57,578 nt of DNA from Fischerella muscicola SAG 1427-1 = PCC 73103 (GTDB lineage: Bacteria > Cyanobacteriota > Cyanobacteriia > Cyanobacteriales > Nostocaceae): positions 1-57,578 of the forward strand of contig NZ_AJLJ01000164.1 of the NCBI RefSeq assembly GCF_000317245.1. The letters run 5' to 3'. The notes beneath the pieces are model-generated. The model did no database searches. It was not told the DNA's origin and saw only the letters and a program-made list of their open reading frames with translations. The number at the start of each line of letters is the position of its first letter. Position 1 is the stretch's first letter. The position numbers and the translations under genes are program-made. Of this stretch, positions 19,701 through 28,118 are shown piece by piece.

Positions 19701-22361
19701 GACAAAATTGCTCTCAATCTTGATGCCAATAATCGTCCTCATTCCTTCACTGTGCAATGGCAACAAGCTTTGGCAACTGGTCAAGCACAGGGTGAAAATT
19801 TAGTCACAAAAGTCGAAAATTTCCCCTTACAGGTGTTGAATTTGCCATTACCTGCGAATCCTTACTTGGGTAAAGGGGAAGTAACAGGTTCACTGAGTGG
19901 AGATTTTCAGGTTAATCAAAATACATTAGCAGTAGTCGGAGATGCAGCGATCGCTCAACCACAAATTGGTCGAATTAAAGGCGATCGCTTACAAGTTCAA
20001 TTCCGCTATGAAACTGGTAAGGTAAGCTTGAGCGATAGCGCTTTTATTAAAGGTAACAGTCGCTATGCTTTTACTGGTGAATTTACACCCACAGCGACAA
20101 ATCCCCAAATCAAGGGCAAACTCAATATCAGCCAAGGTGAAATCCAAGATATATTAACAACACTCCAGTTTTTTGAACTGCAAGATTTTCAACGCTTAAC
20201 ATCTACGCCAACCTATGGTAGTGCTAGTGACCTCAAAACCGTGTCAGTAGGTTTTGCAGATCAACCTGTATTAGATCAAATCCGACGCTTTTCGGAAATT
20301 AAAGCACTCATCGCCCAACAGCAACAACAACGGCGTGATGCTTCCTTAGTACCAGATTTAGCAGATTTACAAGGGACTTTTAACGGCGAAATTAATCTTG
20401 ATACTGCGACAGCAAACGGAGTAGCAGCTGACTTTAAATTAGATGGTCAAAACTTTGTTTGGGGACGAAAAACTGAACCCAATAGGAGATATACAGTAGA
20501 GCAAATCATTGCTCGCGGTAACTTTGAAAATGGTGTTCTGAGGTTATTACCTCTGCGTCTGGAATCTGAAGATAAACTGCTTGCCTTTACAGGTAATATT
20601 GGCGGTACAGAACAATCTGGGCAGCTACGGGTGAAAAATTTTCCTCTGGAGATTTTAAGTAATTATGTGAATTTACCTGTGGGCGCAACAGGTAATATCA
20701 ACGCTACAGCAACATTAGCAGGCAGTATCAAAAATCCCCAAGCCAAAGGAGAATTGCAAGTTACACAAGGAACTTTGAATCGAAAAGGCATAGAATCGGC
20801 TGCTGCTAGTTTTAGTTATAACGATGGACGCTTAAATTTTGGCAGTAACCTCATGGTTGCTGGCTCGGAACCTGTTACTATTACCGGGAGTGTTCCTGCT
20901 AAATTACCTTTTGCTAGTACAGCACCAGATAGTAATCAAATCAATCTGGATGTACAGGTGAAAAACCAAGGTTTAGCAATTTTAAACTTGTTCACCGATC
21001 AGGTGGCTTTTGAAAACGGAGAAGGGCAAGTTAATCTTACTGTACGCGGAACAAAAGAACAGCCAATAGTCAATGGTATTGCTGCTGTCAAAAATGCCAC
21101 ATTCTCCGCCCAGGCTTTACCAGAAAAATTGACTGATGTTACAGGAAAGGCTCAGTTTGATTTTGACCGCATTCGAGTTGAAAACCTCTACGGCAATTTT
21201 AGTCAGGGTAATGTAGTGGCTAAAGGAGAAATTCCCATTTTCACTAACTCACAAAAACAAATAGATAATCCTTTTACTGTGTCTTTGAATAAGTTAGCAG
21301 TGAATTTGAAGGGACGCTATCAAGGAGGAGTGAGTGGTAATTTGCAGGTTACTGGTTCTGCCTTAAGTCCAATAATTGGTGGTAATCTCAAACTGGCTGA
21401 TGGTCAGGTTTTAATTACAGAATCAGCTAACAATGCCATAAATGCAAGCAATAATGTTCAAGAAATTACCTATGCCAAAACAAATAAGCCTGAAAAATCT
21501 GAAAGTAACAATACAGTCACGCAATTTAATAATCTAGAGTTGGTATTAGGTAAAAATGTAGAAATTGCCCTACCACCAATTCTCAGTTTTGGTGCTACTG
21601 GTTCTTTGAAAGTTAATGGTTCACTTAATAATCCAAAACCAGAAGGAACTATTCAGCTACGGGGAGGAGATGTAAATTTATTTACTACTCAATTTAACCT
21701 CGCCCGTGGTTATGAAAATAAAGCGACTTTTAGAGGAAATCAAAACCCCGATTTAGACATCCGCCTTTTTGCTAACGTCTTAGATGTCAATCCTTCCCAA
21801 GTAACCACCTCACCCTTCTCCTCTGAAGTCAATGATGAAATCATTACATCTTTTGAACCTGTAAATACAGTCCGGGTTGAAGCCAGAATTGATGGGCCAG
21901 CTAACCAACTCAACCAAAATCTCGAACTCACCAGCAATCCTCCCCGCAATCAAACAGAATTAGTTGCTTTACTTGGGGGTGGTTTTGTACAAACCTTGGG
22001 ACGTGGGGATAGTACTTTAGGACTTGTGAATTTAGCGGGTTCGGCTTTGAATATTCAACGAACTTTTAACCAAATCGGTAATGCTTTCGGTTTAAGTGAA
22101 CTACGTGTGTTCCCTACTGTCGCTTCCGATGATCCCGACAATCCACAAGCAACAAAGAGAAATTTTTCGATGGATTTGGCTGCGGAAGCAGGGATTGACG
22201 TTTCGCGTAATATTTCTTTTTCTGCTCTCAAAGTTTTGACGAGTGACGAACCACCACAATTTGGTTTGAATTACCGTTTTAATTCGGAATTGCGTCTGCG
22301 TACTTCCACTGATTTATCTGGCGATAATCAGGCAGTATTTGAGTATGAAAATAGGTTTTAA
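16731..22361 (+). CDS. tamB: TamB-type translocation/assembly module protein (DUF490), AsmA-like envelope protein
   Basis: A very large protein of 1876 residues. One N-terminal membrane helix (about 24-50: LWLLVLGRSGIALGGILLIGF) anchors it. A long repetitive beta-rich body follows, and the C-terminal ~400 residues show the TamB pattern (GSLKVNGSLNNPKPEGTIQL, QTELVALLGGG, ending in FEYENRF with a C-terminal Phe). TamB/AsmA-like proteins form a hydrophobic groove across the periplasm and carry lipids or help to assemble outer-membrane proteins. Residues ~183-232 are repeat-encoded, low complexity and not TamB-like (see the repeat entry). The body has internal repeats of the type KVANGT...NIQ. 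Confidence 0.93.
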   Translation: MSKSPQQNYKSPILSLSLSNKRLWLLVLGRSGIALGGILLIGFVGGAWRLWNFIQKDLTPLAEKNLTTTLNRPVKLGEVKGFSLTGVQFGASTIPATSTDPDHVVVEAVEVGFEPLQLVFKHHLKLDVTLVNPDVYVEQDQQGRWLTTTIKKRGQGELIQTDLDKIRFRNAQLVLVPRKRDIQDTWDKGSHCVAEVPSVVACGVDKGDKGNINKRLPASGNPSVTASSPLSSPVSFSQISGTAQLLENNQVIRLDLTGKPNSGGNVGLKGNIRPKTWATNLQIRGQELLASDVTRLVKLPLVLEAGRVNGDLQMQFQIGQIQPPILFGSVDLQTVQFQVPKVPQPFLNSQGKLRFQGTEIKLDNVIGSYGKIPLIANGIIDTKTGYKLAGRVNGVNVANVQETLKLKLPVPVTGELQADLQFTGKTTDPIITGIVTTKKIAQIDKVDFESASGKFEFAPKDEVIVFKDIQGKAKVGGEVTGTGKVELGTVSHLDFNLSAKNVPGDAIALLYNSQPTLKVGTVFGTAQMTGNTDNVQTTVQFQAPQAQYPARGEVVVNSDRTLNFRNVAFSVAGGKVQAAGSWNNQNWQAVADATGVQVEPFVNPKQLENINLDDARFNGRLFLSGNSAPLKLAKIRTENAKVKVANGTVAVSNIQLGENNFSAKLVANGVRLVHLLKKPAPALKPALQAGMAGTFQISGNTNNFDLKTLRGNGSASLAVSSGKVMATNIQIANGRYQAQLQAKKAPLQELTPIITQLHGPITGELNVTGSVESFEPETIQAQGQAKLNVANGTFKATNIQVANGHYQAVVNAAGVALNRFQQKLEGEFGAQAQVTGNLASSNFADIRATGQVSFSQGLGGIDRPLTAVVGWNGEKLLVERATAPGLNASGYILANTKQGDIPEITELNLDVQAQNYNLQKLPLNLPESVDLAGKADFNGQITGNLPVPNLAGKLALRDLKVNNLAFESALNGNIQSVVRSGLNLDVTGKRDKIALNLDANNRPHSFTVQWQQALATGQAQGENLVTKVENFPLQVLNLPLPANPYLGKGEVTGSLSGDFQVNQNTLAVVGDAAIAQPQIGRIKGDRLQVQFRYETGKVSLSDSAFIKGNSRYAFTGEFTPTATNPQIKGKLNISQGEIQDILTTLQFFELQDFQRLTSTPTYGSASDLKTVSVGFADQPVLDQIRRFSEIKALIAQQQQQRRDASLVPDLADLQGTFNGEINLDTATANGVAADFKLDGQNFVWGRKTEPNRRYTVEQIIARGNFENGVLRLLPLRLESEDKLLAFTGNIGGTEQSGQLRVKNFPLEILSNYVNLPVGATGNINATATLAGSIKNPQAKGELQVTQGTLNRKGIESAAASFSYNDGRLNFGSNLMVAGSEPVTITGSVPAKLPFASTAPDSNQINLDVQVKNQGLAILNLFTDQVAFENGEGQVNLTVRGTKEQPIVNGIAAVKNATFSAQALPEKLTDVTGKAQFDFDRIRVENLYGNFSQGNVVAKGEIPIFTNSQKQIDNPFTVSLNKLAVNLKGRYQGGVSGNLQVTGSALSPIIGGNLKLADGQVLITESANNAINASNNVQEITYAKTNKPEKSESNNTVTQFNNLELVLGKNVEIALPPILSFGATGSLKVNGSLNNPKPEGTIQLRGGDVNLFTTQFNLARGYENKATFRGNQNPDLDIRLFANVLDVNPSQVTTSPFSSEVNDEIITSFEPVNTVRVEARIDGPANQLNQNLELTSNPPRNQTELVALLGGGFVQTLGRGDSTLGLVNLAGSALNIQRTFNQIGNAFGLSELRVFPTVASDDPDNPQATKRNFSMDLAAEAGIDVSRNISFSALKVLTSDEPPQFGLNYRFNSELRLRTSTDLSGDNQAVFEYENRF
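17279..17435. repeat. Dispersed palindromic repeat inserted in frame within tamB
   Basis: Inside tamB, about 157 bp resemble intergenic repeat DNA: GACAAGGGGAGCCACT, a GGAGG/CCTCC stem, then GTTGTAGCATGTGGCGTG, followed by GACAAGGGAGACAAGG and a TCTGGGAATCCCAG palindrome. The core (17297-17343) matches the intergenic copies at 13809-13854, 22367-22413 and 31187-31232. The reading frame stays open through it and adds about 50 residues, including two cysteines. The flanking protein (VLVPRK before, VSFSQISGTAQ after) reads as continuous TamB sequence. Confidence 0.8.
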
Positions 22362-23033
22362 ATTGTCCACGCCACGTACTACAACGCTCTTAACCCGCAA
22401 GGGCGCAGTGGCTACCCTTGTCTTCCCGTTCGCGTAGCGTCTCCGCTAGGAGAATCCCTAATCCCCAATTCCTGATCCTCTTTTTTAATATTTTCTTAAG
22501 ATTTCACTTGACTTTTGATCAAAAACTGAATAATCTAAACTGTATAAAATCTAAGTTGTATTAACGACAGACACACGTTAATACATCTAACTCATGGGCA
22601 AAAGCTTGTGTCTCCTGCTAACGTCCAGCACTGCAATAGTTCACCTCTAAATATCATTTGCTTTCAGTTGCACTGTTTAAATTTTCACTGTAGTGAATGC
22701 TTTGTCTTGAGCTTCCTGTATAAATGAGCTAGTTTGCAGTGTCCTACTGTCCACCCTTAATTGTAATTACTCCCATCAATAGCTTTTCGTGTCGCGATAC
22801 ATATTTTGAATTGCGATCGCGTTACAAATAAAATTTCTGGTTGGTCTAGCAAACTTCTGCTAGACCTAATTTTTTTAGTATAAAGACATCATTATAAGCA
22901 TTAATTAATACAAAAACTACATTGCTGGGAAAACTATCTTATAGAACAAAGCATCAGTGGCAATCATGATCACTCATTGCTGATACACTGTATGATTTTT
23001 TAAATATTTTTTCAGTTTTTCTTGGAACAGAAA
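22362..23033. other. Gap downstream of tamB with repeats and a 10-bp inverted repeat
   Basis: Directly after the tamB stop lies a copy of the CCACGCCACGTACTACAACG...CAGTGGCT repeat (22367-22413), then CGCGTAGCGTCTCCGCTAGGAGAA (22431-22454), a unit also seen reversed near 43451-43471. Further on, TGTATTAACG (22557-22566) and CGTTAATACA (22576-22585) form a perfect 10-bp inverted repeat with a 9-base loop. No gene is seen before the acetyltransferase. Confidence 0.65.
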
Positions 23034-23522
23034 ATGACTATCCGCCATGCGACAGAAGCTGACTTGCCAAAGGTAGTGGCAATTTACAACGCCGCAGTTC
23101 CCAGCCGCATGGCAACTGCTGACTTAGAACCAGTGTCTGTGGAAAGTCGCCGTACTTGGTTTAGTGCGCGATCGCCATCAAAAAGTCCCCTTTGGGTAAT
23201 CGAAGTCAAAGGCGTTGTAGCTGGATGGATCAGTTTACAATCTTTTTACGGGCGACCCGCCTATCACGCTACTGCTGAGGTTAGTATCTACATTGATCCC
23301 ACGTATCATCGCCATGGTTTAGGAAAACAACTACTAACTCAAGCGATTAACCAAAGTCCGAGCTTAGGCATCAAAAACTTAGTCTGTTTTATTTTTGCTC
23401 ATAACCATCCCAGTTTAAAACTGTTTGAAAAATTTGGCTTTCAAAATTGGGGATACTTACCCAAGGTTGCAGAATTGGATGGTGTGGAGCGGGATTTAAT
23501 AATTATGGGACGACATATTTAA
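23034..23522 (+). CDS. GNAT-family N-acetyltransferase (phosphinothricin acetyltransferase-like)
   Basis: A protein of 162 residues from ATG; an in-frame TTG lies 12 bases upstream. GNAT motif A is visible as EVSIYIDPTYHRHGLGKQLL, with the acetyl-CoA loop RHGLGK, preceded by GWISLQSFYGRPAY and followed by the FAHNHPSLKLFEKFGF block typical of the PAT/Bar-like and YwnH-like branch. Such enzymes acetylate amines such as phosphinothricin or methionine sulfone; the natural substrate is not known. It is flanked by repeats and has no evident operon partners. Confidence 0.9.
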   Translation: MTIRHATEADLPKVVAIYNAAVPSRMATADLEPVSVESRRTWFSARSPSKSPLWVIEVKGVVAGWISLQSFYGRPAYHATAEVSIYIDPTYHRHGLGKQLLTQAINQSPSLGIKNLVCFIFAHNHPSLKLFEKFGFQNWGYLPKVAELDGVERDLIIMGRHI

Positions 23523-23569
23523 TAGTTGTTAGTAGTCATTTGTTATTAGGCATGGGGCTAAACAAGTCA

Positions 23570-23635
23570 AAAGTCAAAAGTCAAAAAGTTCTTAATTTTG
23601 AATTTTGAATTTTGAATTTTGAATTTTGAATTGAT
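23570..23635. repeat. Tandem AGTCAAA and TTTTGAA heptamers
   Basis: AGTCAAA is repeated three times (about 23567-23588), and TTTTGAA about six times (23595-23635). These are simple heptanucleotide arrays. After them come CTCCCTGCTCC-type C-rich repeats up to about 23720, so the whole gap between the acetyltransferase and the convergent peptidase is low-complexity repeat. Confidence 0.85.
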
Positions 23636-23723
23636 ATGTCTCCCTGCTCCCTGCTCCCCTTTGTCCCCCTTGTCTTCCTTGTTTCCCCAGTCTCCCATGT
23701 CCTGCTTCTCCTATCTCTGTTCC

Positions 23724-24521
23724 TCATTGTGGCGTTTGAGTCGGCTTGATATTTTTGGCTTTGTAGAAAGTTTCTAAGCTGTCGCGATCGCCTACAAAAC
23801 GCCAATGCCAAGGTTCATAACTTACACCTTGAGGATTATTTTTGGGAAAAGACATCTCAAAGCCAAAACGAGCAGCATTTGTTTGTAGCCATTCAAAAGC
23901 TTTGGTATTTTCAAAATTCTCATTCAAGTTAGTGGCGGGTACTGCTCCATCCCCAATATCCACAGCATAACCTGTATGATGCTCGCTATGACCAGGAGGA
24001 GCACTTAAAGCCGCCCTTTGGGCTGGGGTTTGATTGCGTTGAGCACCTACCTGAAAAAATAATTGTTCTTGCTCTTGAACTGAACGAAAACCAGAAATAG
24101 CTGTCAAAATTACACCATTACTTCTAGCTGCGGCTACCATTTCCTGATATTTTTGGGCGGCGACTTTTCGCATTCTTTGCCGTCCATCTGCGGAAATTGG
24201 TAGTAGTTCTGATTCTGGTGCTTCTATGTATACTAAATGTCCAAGAACTTGATCAGTATTATTATTTTGTGTGGTTGCAGGAGTTGAATTAGTAGGCGAA
24301 GGCTGAGAAACTGCATTTTTTTTCGGCGCAGTCCAAGCGAAGAAAAAACCACTAATTACAGCCAGCACTGTAAAAACAATTAATCCACCAATTCCCAAAA
24401 CCAAGAGGGGTAGACGCCTCTTGGGTGCTATATCAGGAGTATCGCGTAAAGCTGCTGGAATATCTTCACCAGACAGAGGTGATGAGTTTCGCGGTTTTCC
24501 AGAAAACTCAGCGTTCTTCAA
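23724..24521 (-). CDS. D-alanyl-D-alanine carboxypeptidase, VanY/M15B type
   Basis: A protein of 265 residues. One N-terminal membrane helix (about 38-68: LPLLVLGIGGLIVFTVLAVI) is followed by a Ser/Thr/Asn-rich linker and the M15 peptidase domain from ~95. Zinc and catalytic residues are visible: SGFRS, GHSEHHTGYAVDIG (His and Asp ligands) and YEPWHWRFVG (Glu base and last His). It trims the terminal D-Ala from peptidoglycan stem peptides in the periplasm. The start is TTG, supported by an AGGAG site 7 bases upstream; no ATG fits. Confidence 0.93.
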   Translation of the reverse strand: MKNAEFSGKPRNSSPLSGEDIPAALRDTPDIAPKRRLPLLVLGIGGLIVFTVLAVISGFFFAWTAPKKNAVSQPSPTNSTPATTQNNNTDQVLGHLVYIEAPESELLPISADGRQRMRKVAAQKYQEMVAAARSNGVILTAISGFRSVQEQEQLFFQVGAQRNQTPAQRAALSAPPGHSEHHTGYAVDIGDGAVPATNLNENFENTKAFEWLQTNAARFGFEMSFPKNNPQGVSYEPWHWRFVGDRDSLETFYKAKNIKPTQTPQ

Positions 24522-24727
24522 GGGTTAACTCCTGCTTTTGTCGAATATTCATAACAGATTTTGACACTCCTTTGGCGAAAGCGCAAAAGATTCTAGCAGT
24601 TCCATTACCGAGAGTTCGCCCAGTTTGCATTTGACGCTATTTAGGAACTGTCGCAGAGGCTCTCAACAAAGCTTTTGGTAGACTAGAGAGGAAGAAAGGC
24701 AATATATATCATTTTAAATATTAAATT

Positions 24728-25666
24728 TTGAGTTTTGTCTTGACAAATCTCTTAGAACTATATACTAAATTGGTGGGTTTAGTGTTGCTGGGGTTCTTCT
24801 TGGGACGCAAACTACCTGCTACTGTTCCCACCCGCTTAGGTCATTTCCTCTTTTGGGTAGGAGTACCGTTAAGCATTGTAGCTTTTTTATATAAAACAGA
24901 CTTGTCAGGACAGATTTGGATTGCACCTGCGATCGCTTACCTAGCCATTTTCCTTGGAGCATTTTTAGCCTGGATAATTATAAAATTGCAAGCCTTGATT
25001 ACAAAAACTAATCTTGAGCAACAGACTCAAGGTAGTTTTCTTTTGGCTGCAATGGTTGGGAACACTGGCTATCTAGGCTATCCTGTCACCTTAGCAGTAG
25101 TTGGTACTAAATACTTTGCCTGGGCGCTATTTTACGATTTGCTTGGTACTACACTCGGTGCTTACGGCTTGGGTGTAGCATTGGCAGCACGTTTTAGCGG
25201 CAGCATTCATGATTTTGGACAGATTACCAGGGCGATTATTATTAATCCTGCTTTGTGGAGTTTTGGCATTGGTTTACTATTACGACAAATAGCAATTCCT
25301 ACACCAATTGAATTTGGCTTGGAGAAATTCGCTTGGGCTGCTGTGGCATTATCACTGTTATTAATCGGGATGCGATTAAGTAAGCTCAATTCCTGGCACA
25401 GCTTACCACAAACAGTAATGAGCCTGGGAATAAAAATGCTGTTAGTTCCTTTGATTTTGGGCTTAACTTTACGATTTTTTGGTTTAACAGGCGCACCAGC
25501 TCAAGTAATCATTTTACAAATGGCAATGCCACCTGCTTTTGCTACATTAGTGCTTGCCGAAACCTTCAACCTGGATCGCCATCTGACAGTTACAGCCTTA
25601 GCAGTAGGATTAATACTATTATTAATTACTTTACCTTTGTGGTTATGGCTATTTTCTCTAAGGTAG
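24728..25666 (+). CDS. AEC-family (auxin efflux carrier-like) permease
   Basis: A protein of 312 residues with about ten hydrophobic segments in two halves, a pattern typical of the AEC/BASS-like fold. Conserved pieces are GFFLGRKLPATVP at the N-terminus, GNTGYLGYPVT near 112 and QMAMPPAFATLVLAETFNLD near 270. AEC permeases move malonate, malate or other organic anions; the substrate here is unknown. The start is a TTG with no strong ribosome site, so the true start could differ by some residues. It is followed by the remnant IS200/IS605 element. Confidence 0.88.
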   Translation: MSFVLTNLLELYTKLVGLVLLGFFLGRKLPATVPTRLGHFLFWVGVPLSIVAFLYKTDLSGQIWIAPAIAYLAIFLGAFLAWIIIKLQALITKTNLEQQTQGSFLLAAMVGNTGYLGYPVTLAVVGTKYFAWALFYDLLGTTLGAYGLGVALAARFSGSIHDFGQITRAIIINPALWSFGIGLLLRQIAIPTPIEFGLEKFAWAAVALSLLLIGMRLSKLNSWHSLPQTVMSLGIKMLLVPLILGLTLRFFGLTGAPAQVIILQMAMPPAFATLVLAETFNLDRHLTVTALAVGLILLLITLPLWLWLFSLR

Positions 25667-25901
25667 TCAGAAACCCCACTGCTTTAGCCTGTGGCTTTTC
25701 CAGCCTTAATCTGAATCTAATCAATCAACATGAGGTGCAATCACATCAGTTGACAAGTCCTAAAATTTATAAGGGGTAGGTTGAAAACCTCGGAGAAAGA
25801 GCAACGTAGTTGCAAATTTCGTGCTACCCTTCGGGAACGCCAAGGGCGAACAGACCGGGGATGAAAACCACGACGCAGGTTAAAACCTGCCACGATATCT
25901 A

Positions 25902-26177
25902 CTATTCTTTTTGCTGTGCAATATAGTTTTTTACCGCTTCAGTTGAAATATTGCCAGCAGTACTTACAAAATAGCTTGGAGTCCAGAGAGTAGGAAGTTT
26001 AAGAAGTTCTGGAAATTCTTTTCTTAAATATGAAGAGGCGCGACCCTTAATTAAGCGGATGATTTTACTTGGGTCATCGCTTGGTTTTGCATTAATAAAA
26101 AGATGGACATGATCGGGCATGATTTCCATTGCAATAATCTTCCATCTGTTCTCTTGGCATACTTCACAAATATTCAA
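25902..26177 (-). pseudogene. tnpA: tnpA remnant, Y1 (HUH) transposase of IS200/IS605, N-terminus missing
   Basis: 91 codons remain of a protein that is normally about 130-140 residues. The HUH motif is present as PDHVHLFI, and the catalytic tyrosine is in AVKNYIAQQ near the C-terminus. The first ~40 residues are gone: upstream of the TTG the frame runs into tnpB-derived sequence and a stop. The protein would lack the first beta strand and is very likely inactive. Confidence 0.88.
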
Positions 26178-26488
26178 ATGGCAATCATGAAGAAAACCCT
26201 AGATTTTTGAGGAAAGCTGAAAAAGCCATCAAACACGCTCAACGCCAAATTTACAAAAAGGAAAAAGGTCAAAATCAACGACGGAAAGCTAGACAGAGAT
26301 ATGCAAGGAAGCATTTAAATGTAAGTAGGCAACGGAAAGAACACGCCATGAGATTGGCGCGTAACGTATGCAAGGCTAACGCCTTAGTAGCCTATGAAGA
26401 TTTGAATCAGGACTTACGCATTGACAGATTAAACAACAAGTGTATCAGGGAAAAAAGAAAAAATATGCGATCGCTAGTCGGTAAGTGA

Positions 26489-27703
26489 GTGGAAAGTTGG
26501 ATAATTTACCTGTCTCTATTGAGGGTATGGGCAATCAGAGTAACTACCAAGTCATCCACGGCAAAGTGTGATCTTGAGACTTACACTCTGTTTTTATTGG
26601 CAGAATCAAAGTATCCAGGCTGTACACGTTTAGCAGATATTATGGAAGATTTGTCACATGATAGTGTCAACAGATTTTTGCTGCGTGAGCGATATGAGCC
26701 AAGGGATTTATTTGATGAAATCAAGGCACATATCAACTTAGTAGATGGCACATTAAGTGCAGATGATACAGTAATTGACAAGCCTCATAGTGACCCAAAA
26801 CTTACAGAATTACTTAGTTATATTTATTCTGGAAGACATCATCGTATAGTTAAAGGAATTCAGCTAATTACTTTGTATTACACGGACTTGTCAGGTAAGT
26901 CTGTACCTGTAAATTATCGCATTTATAACAAACAAGAAGGACAGACTAAAAATGACAATTGAGGAAATGATTACTGAGGTTTTAGAGTGGGGTTTGAAGC
27001 CAAAGACAATAACTACTGACGCTTGGTATTCAAGTCGAAAAAACTTAAAATTCTTTAAAAACAAGGAATTAGAGTTTTTAACTGGGATAGCTAAGAATCG
27101 CTTATGTACCTGGACGCTAATAATTACACGGCAGGCTTCGGGTCAAGTCGAAGTATAGTAAGGTTTGAGCGCGTAATCTATATAAGCCTGCCGTGTAATT
27201 ATTCCTGTCTTCCTACTTATGTTCTGTTGATGGCAAAAATTATACCCAAGTCCAAAATATAGAAATTCCAGAAAACGGTTTAATAGTACATCTAAAAAAG
27301 TTTGGACAAGTGAAAGTATTTCGGAAAAATTTCACCCAACGAAATTCCCAGATATTACATTATGTATGTGCCTGACCAAGATGCGCTATTTTTAATTACT
27401 CTTGCCAAGTTTAAGGAGTTACATTCGATTCATTGGGGAATTGAATGTTATCATCGAGCCATCAAGCAAGTGTGTGGAATTGAACTATTCATGGTGAGGA
27501 CATCTGAGGCAATTAAAACTCACTTTTTTAGTGCTATCCGTGCCTTCACACAACTAGAATTAATGCGAACCGAGGAGTTAATTGAAAACTGGTATGAAGT
27601 CCAGAGGAATTTGTCTCTTCAGGTGGCTCGTGACTTCATACTAGAACATCTTGAACAAAGAGTGGGCTTGAATACACATAGCCAGATTCCTGTCAATGCG
27701 TAA
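26489..27703 (+). pseudogene. Broken DDE transposase of the IS4/IS701-type element
   Basis: Three frames together spell one transposase. Part 1 (26489-26962) has LADIMEDLSHDSVNRFLLRE and the first catalytic Asp in SADDTVIDKP. Part 2 (about 26952-27107) has the second Asp in TTDAWYSS. Part 3 (27223-27703) has the IS4-type signature WGIECYHRAIKQ with the catalytic Glu. There is a shift near 26955, a 115-bp insertion at 27108-27222, and another shift near 27360. The gene begins with GTG. It cannot produce transposase without repair. Confidence 0.88.
27108..27222. repeat. 115-bp MITE-like palindromic insertion inside the transposase gene
   Basis: AATAATTACACGGCAGGCTT (27119-27138) has a perfect 20-bp complement at 27184-27203, around a 45-base centre. 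The insertion is bounded by CTTATGT at 27101-27107 and again at 27216-27222, which looks like a 7-bp target duplication. Taking out 115 bp restores the transposase reading frame (KNRL joined to CSVDGKNYTQVQ), which confirms the boundaries. It has no room for a gene. Confidence 0.85.
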
Positions 27704-28078
27704 GTCCTGTGAATGTGAAAGGCATGGTAAAAAATCATTGTTTAGCCAAGAGTATTAATGATGCTTCTTGGAGTCTGTTTCGTCGTTGGTTAGAATATTT
27801 TGCAGCTAAATTTAACTCACAAGTTGTTGCTGTCAATCCAAGAATGACATCTCAAAAATGTTCAGATTGTGGAGCAATTGTGAATAAATCTCTTTCAACT
27901 CGTAGTCATAAATGTAGTTGTGGTTGCGAACTTCAAAGAGATGTTAATGCTGCAAAAAACATTTTAAATCTTGCAAAAGCTAGGGTAGGGCATACCCAAA
28001 GTAACGCTACAGGACTAGTAACCTCTACTCTGCTTGGTGCAAACCTGGTGGAGCAAGTAACTAGGGTGAATGTAGAAT

Positions 28079-28099
28079 CCCCGTCTCTTTAGAGCGGGG
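28079..28099 (+). repeat. Right-end hairpin of the IS200/IS605 element
   Basis: CCCCG pairs with CGGGG around a TCTCTTTAGAG centre, and GAGTGTCAAAAG follows. Subterminal hairpins like this are the TnpA recognition structures at the right end of IS605-type elements and are also part of the TnpB guide RNA region. A related, decayed end lies at 47728-47773 on the other strand. Confidence 0.75.
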
Positions 28100-28118
28100 A
28101 GTGTCAAAAGACCCCCTA

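Larger units (their letters stand above)
26408..27709 (+). mobile_element. IS4/IS701-type insertion sequence, 1302 bp, inserted in tnpB
   Basis: It has perfect 20-bp terminal inverted repeats, CAGGACTTACGCATTGACAG at 26408-26427 and its exact complement at 27690-27709. A 5-bp target duplication TGAAT flanks it (26403-26407 and 27710-27714). It carries one broken DDE transposase gene. The perfect ends and target duplication show a clean insertion, while the inner gene has several frameshifts. The family call rests on the transposase motifs; a database name cannot be given. Confidence 0.93.
26192..28092 (+). pseudogene. tnpB: tnpB remnant (RuvC-like RNA-guided nuclease of IS605), 5'-truncated and split by an IS
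   Basis: Two pieces: 26192-26407 (ENPRFLRKAEKAIKHAQ... to VAYEDLN) and 27715-28092 (VKGMVKNH...). Removing the IS and one copy of its TGAAT duplication joins them in frame through the RuvC-II motif YEDLNVKGM. The second piece has the zinc finger CSDCG...CSCGC and the RuvC-III motif RDVNAAKNIL. The N-terminal ~170 residues, with RuvC-I, are missing. The stop lies inside the right-end hairpin. It cannot make an active nuclease as it stands. Confidence 0.9.
25875..28105. mobile_element. Degenerate IS200/IS605-family element, split by a second IS (ends approximate)
   Basis: It contains a truncated TnpA on the minus strand and a 5'-truncated TnpB on the plus strand, placed head to head as in many IS605-type elements. 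A left-side hairpin GCAGGTT/AACCTGC (25875-25890) follows the tnpA stop, and a right-end hairpin CCCCG/CGGGG (28079-28099) overlaps the tnpB stop. The starts of both genes are missing and the remains are joined near 26178-26195, so an internal deletion removed them. An IS4/IS701-type element (26408-27709) then split the tnpB remnant. The exact outer ends cannot be set without an empty site. Confidence 0.85.

Noticed and set aside
26408..27709. Programmed frameshift in the IS transposase
   Set aside because: Three separate breaks, one of them a 115-bp insertion, point to decay rather than a controlled single frameshift.
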